DNA from: AC-51 sp963749895
GTDB lineage: Bacteria; Actinomycetota; UBA4738; HRBIN12
Direction of reading: 5' to 3'
DNA: 64,000 nt
Assembly: GCA_963749895.1 (NCBI GenBank)
Contig: CAVVOG010000003.1
Span: forward strand, 1,302,001 to 1,366,000
The position numbers and the translations under genes were made by a program. Under the pieces are notes generated by a model. It saw only the letters and a list, made by a program, of their open reading frames with translations. It was not told the DNA's origin and made no database searches. This document shows positions 59,901 to 64,000 of this stretch, piece after piece (positions within the stretch are counted from its first letter, which is position 1; each line of letters opens with the position of its first letter).

Positions 59901-60682
59901 CCGAGGAGCAACTGGCCCGGGCGCTCGAGGTCGAGCGCGAGGCGACCCGTCGCCTGCGGGCGCTCGACGACATGAAGAACACGTTCCTGCAGGCGGTGTC
60001 GCACGACCTGCGGACGCCGCTCGCCGCGATCCTCGGGCTCGCCATCACGCTGGAACGCGGCGACGTCCACCTGGAGGAGGCCGACGCGAAGGACCTCGCC
60101 GGCAGGATCGCCGGCAACGCCCGCCGGTTGGACCGTCTCGTCGTCAACCTGCTCGATCTCGATCGCCTGGCGCGTGGGATCGTGACCCCGAACCTGTTGC
60201 CGACCGACGTCGGCTCACTGGTGCGTCGCGTGGTCGCCGAGTCCGAACTGATCGCCGACTCGCGCCTGCGGACCGACATCCAGCCGGTCGTCGTCCGAGC
60301 CGACGGCGCGAAGATCGAACGGATCGTGGAGAACCTCCTCGCGAACATGGCCCGTCACACGCCGCCAGAGGCCACGATCTGGATCACCGTCTCGCCCCAC
60401 GATGACGGCGCGCTCCTGCTGGTCGAGGACGACGGACCCGGCGTGTCCCCGGAGCTCCGGGAGGCGATCTTCGAGCCGTTCCGCCAGGGACCGGACGCCC
60501 CCGCGCACTCGCCGGGGGTGGGCGTCGGGCTCACGCTCGTGCGTCGCTTCGCCGAGCTACACGGCGGGAGCGCGTGGGTACAGGATCGGGAAGGAGGCGG
60601 CGCCTCCTTCCGAGTGTTCCTCCCCGGCGACCCGCCCGAGGACGAGCTCGAACGGGCCGCGGCCGAGGACGATCGCGGTTAG
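56978..60682 (+). CDS. Histidine kinase with GAF domain and six tandem PAS-PAC units
   Basis: The 1234-residue protein has no membrane segment. Residues 1-190 look like a GAF sensor. Six PAS-PAC repeats of about 130 residues start near 193, 324, 458, 590, 719 and 848, each with a VSPQ turn, a HPDD motif and a PAC end of the form FMIDVTER. HisKA has H1009 in VSHDLRTPLAAI; HATPase has ENLLANMARH, DDGPGVS and GVGVGLTLVRR. The start is TTG 56978, seven bases after AGGAGG. No response regulator is adjacent; the EAL and GGDEF regulators 10 kb away are possible partners. Confidence 0.93.
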   Translation: MVESARIPRAAPLRRDAVLEAVAFAAERLLLANDWLEAAPAVLERFGIAAQVSRVAVIQDVPDDQARRCITQVAEWCAPGVPSVHGSPSLTMFPWEDGFSRWVQLLDAGELVWGAVEDFPVPEHADLRTQGIVSLAYAPVMVEGRLWGAIGFDDCELVRPWDGGELEAIRASAAVLGASIARNLQDERLLAADLRYRTVIERIPAVTYVDVVEPTAVRLGYVSPQIESLLGYPAERLLAEPDLWSELIHPDDLERIDAAALDSGYGGLPFDEEYRMRRADGTWVWVHDTSAPVRDSSGTLTHLQGFMIDVTARREAERRSSESEARYRGVVESIPAVTYIDEPTGTDPPTAKVSFVSPQIETVFGYPPGRFVDDPDLWFSLMHPDDLSRLQAVDAFDVNDLEPFDQEYRMRHADGRWVWVHDTSTAVCRNDGTLAYFQGFMIDVTERRETQERLRLAEERFRSIVEHTPAITYQEPPDRGASATSPQSYVSPQVESILGYTPEEWLETGAWARATHPDDLTDVLEAMRTADETGEPSRIEYRMISADGRVVWFHDESHLIRDLDGTPLMWQGVMIDITERKEAEDQLQQARERLQALIEHIPAVVYIESPDADPAKFYLSPQVERIFGYTQQEWTHTPDFWIDHLHPDDRAWVLALDEATDRDRTVYASDYRLLRADGEYVWVHDVAVFVPTGDGEGFWQGFMFDITERKRAEDQLLGAERLFRATVEHLPAVVYRESPNAQGQPFYVSPQTMELFGHPAERWATEPGFWFGIIHPDDVAAVIELDHRTNETKEPFVADYRLRHGDGRYLWVHDEATYVADASGEAWWQGFMIDVTERMEAERQLREAEETFRTSVEHNPAVIYTQSFDPRDPSVSRMTYVSPRQPDVFGYTVEETLADPMLWLKIVHPDDRKRIRAEDIRTNRDGPDRVSMEYRMIAKDGRIVWVQDDARLVRIEGRDPFWQGFLLDITERKHAEEQLARALEVEREATRRLRALDDMKNTFLQAVSHDLRTPLAAILGLAITLERGDVHLEEADAKDLAGRIAGNARRLDRLVVNLLDLDRLARGIVTPNLLPTDVGSLVRRVVAESELIADSRLRTDIQPVVVRADGAKIERIVENLLANMARHTPPEATIWITVSPHDDGALLLVEDDGPGVSPELREAIFEPFRQGPDAPAHSPGVGVGLTLVRRFAELHGGSAWVQDREGGGASFRVFLPGDPPEDELERAAAEDDRG
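57554..59920 (+). repeat. Six diverged tandem coding repeats (PAS-PAC array)
   Basis: The repeat unit is about 390-400 bases. Units share short exact words, such as TGGGTCCACGAC in repeats 1, 2, 4 and 5, but differ widely elsewhere, so the duplications are old and now maintained as separate sensors. Confidence 0.8.
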
Positions 60683-61006
60683 ACGGTTTCCCAGCCGGCG
60701 ACGACCGGGATGGTCGATCGCCGACGGACCGACCTGCGCGGCGCCACCGGGCGACCCGACGCCTGCCACGTTGTCGTTGAACCACTCCGCGTTCACGGCC
60801 GTGAACTGCTTCCACTCGCCGGGAACATCGTCCTCGTAGAAGATCGCGGTGACCGGACACGCCGGCTCGCACGCGCCGCAGTCCACGCACTCGTCGGGCT
60901 GGATGTAGAGCATCCGCGGCCCTTCGTAGATGCAGTCGACGGGGCACTCGTCGACACATGCGCGGTCCTTCACGTCGATGCAGGGCTCGGCGATCACGTA
61001 CGTCAT
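60679..61006 (-). CDS. fdxA: 7Fe ferredoxin FdxA with a likely 1-base frameshift near the 3' end
   Basis: The protein has the [3Fe-4S]/[4Fe-4S] pattern CVDECPVDCIYEG then CVDCGACEPACPV and GEWKQFTAVNAEWF. FdxA proteins end with SPGGAA, then DHPxVAG within about 107 residues. Here the frame reads IDHP and then, if one base near 60706 is skipped, VVAGWETV and a stop at 60679-60681, next to the kinase stop. As written, the frame runs on to 60557 through 120 bases of kinase antisense. GGAGGAG precedes the ATG. It is a low-potential electron carrier. Confidence 0.88.
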
Positions 61007-61025
61007 TTCCTACTCCTCCGGTCGG

Positions 61026-61060
61026 ATTTCCCCGATTCTCACGGTGTCAACCGGGGAAAT
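61026..61060. promoter_or_regulatory. 9-bp perfect inverted repeat upstream of fdxA
   Basis: ATTTCCCCG and CGGGGAAAT flank 17 bases. On the minus strand a TATCAT (61058-61063) overlaps one arm and a TTGACA lies in the spacer. The repeat would cover the transcription start of fdxA and is a good operator candidate; the regulator is unknown. Confidence 0.5.
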
Positions 61061-61098
61061 GATACCGCGGGCCCGGGCCTCCGCAACGATGCGCCGGG

Positions 61099-62055
61099 TC
61101 AGCCGTCCCCCACCAGCGCTTCGAGGGTGCGTCGGACGACGTCGCCGGCCGGTTCTCCGATCGGGACGACCGGGTAGATCACCGGCAGGTCCGCGCCGGC
61201 TGCACGGTACACCTCGAGGCGATCCCGGGCGGCCTGGGCGTCGCGCGGCAGGCAGACCTCGTCGAGGAGCCGCTGCGGCACATCCGCCGGACGCCCGGCA
61301 CGATGCGCGGCAGCCGCCGCAGACGCCTCGTCGGCCAGCCCGAGACCCTCGAGCTGGCGGGCGTAGGCCGGATAGCTGGCGTACTCCGCGGCGGCGACGC
61401 GGAGCGCCGCCGCCGCGTCGTCCTCGTCGCCTCCGAGGCTTCCCCGCACGTACACCCCGATCGTCACCGCTCGAGGGTCCCGGCCCGCCGACGCCGCGCC
61501 GGCCGCGACCTCGTCGCGCGCACGCTCGACGCGAGCGGGGGGACACCAGTTCAGCAAGACGCCGTCGGCGACCTCACCCGCCATGCGCGCGGCCCGGGGA
61601 CCGAGCGCCGCGATCCAGATCGTCGGCGGCACCGGCGGGATCAACGAGAGCTGGATCGGCTCGCCGTCGACCTCCGCGGGCAGACCGCGGCAGGCGTCGC
61701 GGATCGCGACGACCGTCCGCCGGAGCCGATCGAGCGAGCCCGGCACGGCCGGCCCCGTCCCCAGACCGAGTACGAGGCGCCCACGCGAGCGTTCCTGGAC
61801 CGTCGCCGCCGCCATGGCGAGGAGCTGCGGCTGACGGGCCGGCAGCGGCACGACCCCGGTCCCGAGCAGGATCGTGGCGGTCTCCCCCGCCAGTCCGGTG
61901 AGCGCCGCGAGGGTGTCCCGCGAGGCGATCTCCGGCAGGAAGACTGAGGTGGCGCCGAGCCGCTCGGCGCGACGCACGACGTCCACGAGTTCGTCCCAGG
62001 GGTGCGGCTCGCGCAGAGCGAGCCCGAACGGTGCGGGTTGGCGCCGTCTGCTCAT
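61099..62055 (-). CDS. LLM-class F420-type oxidoreductase, second copy
   Basis: The 318-residue luciferase-like protein has PFGLALREPHPWDELVDVVRRAE, ATSVFLPEIASRDTLAALTG, ILLGTGVVPLPARQPQLLAM-type core and LVLGLGTG. It differs strongly from the copy at 19498-20511. The substrate is unknown. The ATG lies 20 bases from the divergent hydrolase start. FrhB and ferredoxin genes nearby make F420-linked redox chemistry likely in this organism. Confidence 0.87.
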   Translation of the reverse strand: MSRRRQPAPFGLALREPHPWDELVDVVRRAERLGATSVFLPEIASRDTLAALTGLAGETATILLGTGVVPLPARQPQLLAMAAATVQERSRGRLVLGLGTGPAVPGSLDRLRRTVVAIRDACRGLPAEVDGEPIQLSLIPPVPPTIWIAALGPRAARMAGEVADGVLLNWCPPARVERARDEVAAGAASAGRDPRAVTIGVYVRGSLGGDEDDAAAALRVAAAEYASYPAYARQLEGLGLADEASAAAAAHRAGRPADVPQRLLDEVCLPRDAQAARDRLEVYRAAGADLPVIYPVVPIGEPAGDVVRRTLEALVGDG

Positions 62056-62075
62056 GGTGCGATGGTGCCAGACCG

Positions 62076-62735
62076 ATGGAAGCGGTGACGTTCACCACCG
62101 ACGACGGCGTTCGGATCGAAGGCGAGCTTCGCCTGCCCGAAGGGGAGGCGACCGGGACCGCGGTCCTGTGCCACCCGCACCCGCGGATGGGCGGCTCGAA
62201 GGACCACCCCCTGCTCTGGGCGATCCGCAACGACCTGGCGGCCACCCGCGACCTCGCGGTGGTCTCCTTCAACTTCCGAGGCACGATGGGCTCGGGCGGT
62301 AGCTACGGGGGTGGGCGGGACGAGCTCCGCGACGCCCGGGCGGCGGTCGGGTTCGCGCGCTCCCAGGTCCCAGACGACCTGCCGACCCTGCTCGTCGGGT
62401 GGTCGTTCGGCGCCAGCGTCGCGCTGCGCGAGGCCCTCGACGACCGGAGGGTCACAGCCGTCGCGCTCGTCGGCATGCCGCTGCACCCCAAGGACCTCTC
62501 GCTCCCGCCGCTGCCGGACCCGGTCGATCTCCGGGCGATGCGGCGTCCCGCCCTGCTGCTGGCCGGCGAGCACGACGCCTTCTGCCCCGTCGAGCCGCTC
62601 CGCGCCTACGCGCAGGGGTTCCCCGACGTGACCGTGACGGTGCTCCAGGGCACCGACCACTACTTCTGGCGACGCGAGCGTGACGCTGCCGACGCCATCG
62701 GCATCTTCGCCGAACGCGCGCTCGCGCGCGGCTGA
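62076..62735 (+). CDS. Alpha/beta hydrolase
   Basis: The 219-residue protein has the fold's oxyanion region CHPHPRMGGSKDH, the nucleophile elbow GWSFGASVAL (Ser in GxSxG near residue 112), an acid in LLAGEHDAFCP and catalytic His in QGTDHYFW. It belongs to the short hydrolases related to YcjY/dienelactone hydrolase. The substrate is unknown. ATG 62076 gives a typical N-terminus (EAVTFTTDDGVRIEG). Confidence 0.85.
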   Translation: MEAVTFTTDDGVRIEGELRLPEGEATGTAVLCHPHPRMGGSKDHPLLWAIRNDLAATRDLAVVSFNFRGTMGSGGSYGGGRDELRDARAAVGFARSQVPDDLPTLLVGWSFGASVALREALDDRRVTAVALVGMPLHPKDLSLPPLPDPVDLRAMRRPALLLAGEHDAFCPVEPLRAYAQGFPDVTVTVLQGTDHYFWRRERDAADAIGIFAERALARG

Positions 62736-62739
62736 GGGC

Positions 62740-62913
62740 TCACACGCGCGGTCCGCGCCGGGCGTGCCCGTTCGTCTTCGGATCCAGCTTCCGGTCGCGC
62801 CGCGCCTTGCGTCGACCCCGTCCCGATCGCTCCCGGAGCGCGACCCAGAACCCGGCCGCCATCACGACGATCACGACGAACGGCAGCGCGCCCCAGACCA
62901 GATCCTCGTTCAT
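62740..62913 (-). CDS. 57-residue single-helix membrane protein
   Basis: A short frame encodes MNEDLVWGALPFVVIVVMAA, continuing GFWVALRERS, then a very basic tail with GRRKARRDRK and LDPKTNGHARRGPRV. The layout (short outside N-terminus, one helix, basic cytoplasmic tail) is that of a real small membrane protein. No family is recognised. It sits directly before the aldehyde dehydrogenase stop, on the same strand, and could be the last gene of that unit. Confidence 0.6.
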   Translation of the reverse strand: MNEDLVWGALPFVVIVVMAAGFWVALRERSGRGRRKARRDRKLDPKTNGHARRGPRV

Positions 62914-62930
62914 CGGCGCTCGGGCGTCGG

Positions 62931-64000
62931 CTACAGCGGCACGTGGGACAGGACCATGATCCGCGGCTCGGTCATCTCCTCCATCGCGAACCGCAGACCC
63001 TCACGCCCGAACCCGGACTCCTTGGAACCTCCGTACGGCATCTGATCGGCCCGGAACGCGGAGACGTCGTTCACGATCACGCCCCCGACCTCGAGGGTGC
63101 GATGCGCCTCGAACGCCCGGTTCAGGTCGTTCGTGAACACACCGGCCTGCAGCCCGTAGCGCGAATCGTTCACCTCGGCGAGGGCCTCCTCGAACGTCTG
63201 GTACGGCGAGATCGTGACGACGGGCCCGAAGATCTCCTCGCAACGGACCTTCATCTGCGGGGTCGTCTGCGACAGCAGGGTCGGCTGGACGAAGGGACCC
63301 TCGGCGGTTCCCCCGGTGAGCACTTCGGCCCCCTCGCGGACGGCCTCGTCGACCCATGCCGCGATCCGGTCGACCTCGCCTCGGTTGATCACGGGCCCGA
63401 CGTCGACCGTCGGATCCATCGGGTCGCCGACCTTCAACTGCTCGACCTGCTTCGTGAGCAGCGCGGCGAATTCGTCGTAGACCTCGGCGGCGACCAGCAC
63501 CCGCTGGACGCTGATGCAGCTCTGCCCTGCCTGGTAGTACCCGCCGAACGCGATCCGCTGGGCGGCCAGATCGAGGTCGGCGTCGCTGTGGACGATCACA
63601 CCGGCGTTCCCCCCGAGCTCGAGGGTCACCCGCTTCTTCGGGTCGATCGACTTGAGGTACCAACCGATCGCCGCCGATCCGGTGAACGAGATCTTGCGGT
63701 AGCGCTCGTCGCGCGCCATCGTGTCGGCGACCTTCGAGCTCACCGGCAGGACCTGGTACATCCCCTTCGGCAGGTCGGTCTCCATGAAGAACTCGGCGAG
63801 CCGCAGCGCCCCCATCGGCGTCGCCGACGCGGGCTTCACGACGATCGGCGCGCCGACCGCCATGGCGGGGGCGACCTTGTGCGCCACGAGGTTCAGCGGG
63901 AAGTTGAACGGCGTGATCCCGAGCACCGGGCCGAACGGGAACCGGCGCAACAGGCCGATCCGGGAGCCGAACGCGGCCTCGGTGTCGAGGCGCATCAGCT
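62931..64000 (-). CDS. NAD(P)-dependent aldehyde dehydrogenase, C-terminal part (5' end outside window)
   Basis: The frame runs off the right edge; about 355 residues are visible. ALDH signatures are present: GITPFNFPLNLVAHKVAPA, SFTGSAAIGWYLK, the Glu segment LELGGNAGVIV, the catalytic Cys in QAGQSCISVQRV and EEIFGPVVTISPY. It oxidises an aldehyde to the acid in the cytoplasm; the closest known relatives are glyceraldehyde-3-phosphate (non-phosphorylating), lactaldehyde or phosphonoacetaldehyde types. The visible Met near 63995 is probably internal. Confidence 0.92.
   Translation of the reverse strand, partial: LMRLDTEAAFGSRIGLLRRFPFGPVLGITPFNFPLNLVAHKVAPAMAVGAPIVVKPASATPMGALRLAEFFMETDLPKGMYQVLPVSSKVADTMARDERYRKISFTGSAAIGWYLKSIDPKKRVTLELGGNAGVIVHSDADLDLAAQRIAFGGYYQAGQSCISVQRVLVAAEVYDEFAALLTKQVEQLKVGDPMDPTVDVGPVINRGEVDRIAAWVDEAVREGAEVLTGGTAEGPFVQPTLLSQTTPQMKVRCEEIFGPVVTISPYQTFEEALAEVNDSRYGLQAGVFTNDLNRAFEAHRTLEVGGVIVNDVSAFRADQMPYGGSKESGFGREGLRFAMEEMTEPRIMVLSHVPL

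Noticed and set aside
57554..59920. Possible CRISPR-like or satellite DNA repeats
   Set aside because: The period of about 390 bases follows protein PAS-PAC units, with high divergence and no spacer-repeat layout.

Overview
The window is a gene-dense, very GC-rich chromosomal segment with about 70 protein genes on both strands. No rRNA, tRNA, CRISPR array, insertion sequence or prophage was recognised. The best fit is an uncultivated Actinomycetota lineage outside the well-known actinomycetes. Support comes from the GC-rich codon use, abundant GTG starts, -10 hexamers of the form TANNNT placed 6-9 bases before many start codons (leaderless mRNAs), two luciferase-like F420-type oxidoreductases plus an FrhB-type F420 protein, an RskA-like anti-sigma factor, class II FBPase GlpX as the FBPase seen, and a 7Fe ferredoxin of actinobacterial type. 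This is inference from gene content; no marker gene was compared.

Layout. 1-5.4 kb: the 3' end of a TldD/PmbA-family gene, a CBS-pair protein, a HAD phosphatase, an rRNA/tRNA methyltransferase, a PHP phosphoesterase, a drug/metabolite transporter and an IclR regulator. 5.4-15.7 kb: the most coherent module, a glycerol/dihydroxyacetone island. An IclR-dhaL pair is divergent from glpF-dhaK-dhaL-glpK-glpA. These are followed by three translationally coupled genes for a succinate-dehydrogenase-type iron-sulfur subunit and two membrane anchors, then one 830-residue DhaM-HPr-Enzyme I protein. Glycerol would enter through GlpF and be phosphorylated by GlpK. Glycerol-3-phosphate would be oxidised by GlpA, with electrons probably passed to quinone through the Sdh-like subunits. 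Dihydroxyacetone would be phosphorylated by DhaK/DhaL using phosphate relayed inside the fused PTS protein.

15.7-24.4 kb: pgsA, an epimerase, glpX, a GH76-like protein, an F420-type oxidoreductase, a sigma/anti-sigma pair and an NfeD-slipin pair. 24.4-37.3 kb: an orphan PilT ATPase; a SufR-like repressor divergent from the Fe-S carrier Mrp; lgt, a PAP2 phosphatase and several membrane or stress proteins; a methyltransferase; a PIG-L deacetylase; PepA; and an NCS1 permease preceded by a clear TPP riboswitch on the minus strand, which marks it as a thiamine-precursor transporter. 37.3-44.8 kb: a histidine-utilisation region (hutI on plus; hutH, an S51 peptidase and hutU on minus), interrupted by a MazF-type toxin-antitoxin pair, a decayed gene and a GrpB-family protein.

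44.9-56.8 kb: a convergent pair of response regulators with opposite c-di-GMP domains (EAL against GGDEF), a transsulfuration set (CBS-type synthase, DUF429 protein, cystathionine gamma-lyase/synthase), a secreted PQQ-type sugar dehydrogenase, CoA-binding, NUDIX and M20 proteins, an A-type Fe-S carrier, a copper lipoprotein and the FrhB-type protein. 57-64 kb: a 1234-residue histidine kinase with six tandem PAS-PAC units, a 7Fe ferredoxin with an apparent 1-base frameshift near its end, a second F420-type oxidoreductase, an alpha/beta hydrolase, a 57-residue membrane protein, and an aldehyde dehydrogenase cut by the window edge.

The most unusual item is the glycerol-3-phosphate dehydrogenase module, in which an Sdh/Frd-type Fe-S subunit and two Sdh-type anchors stand where GlpB and GlpC would normally be.
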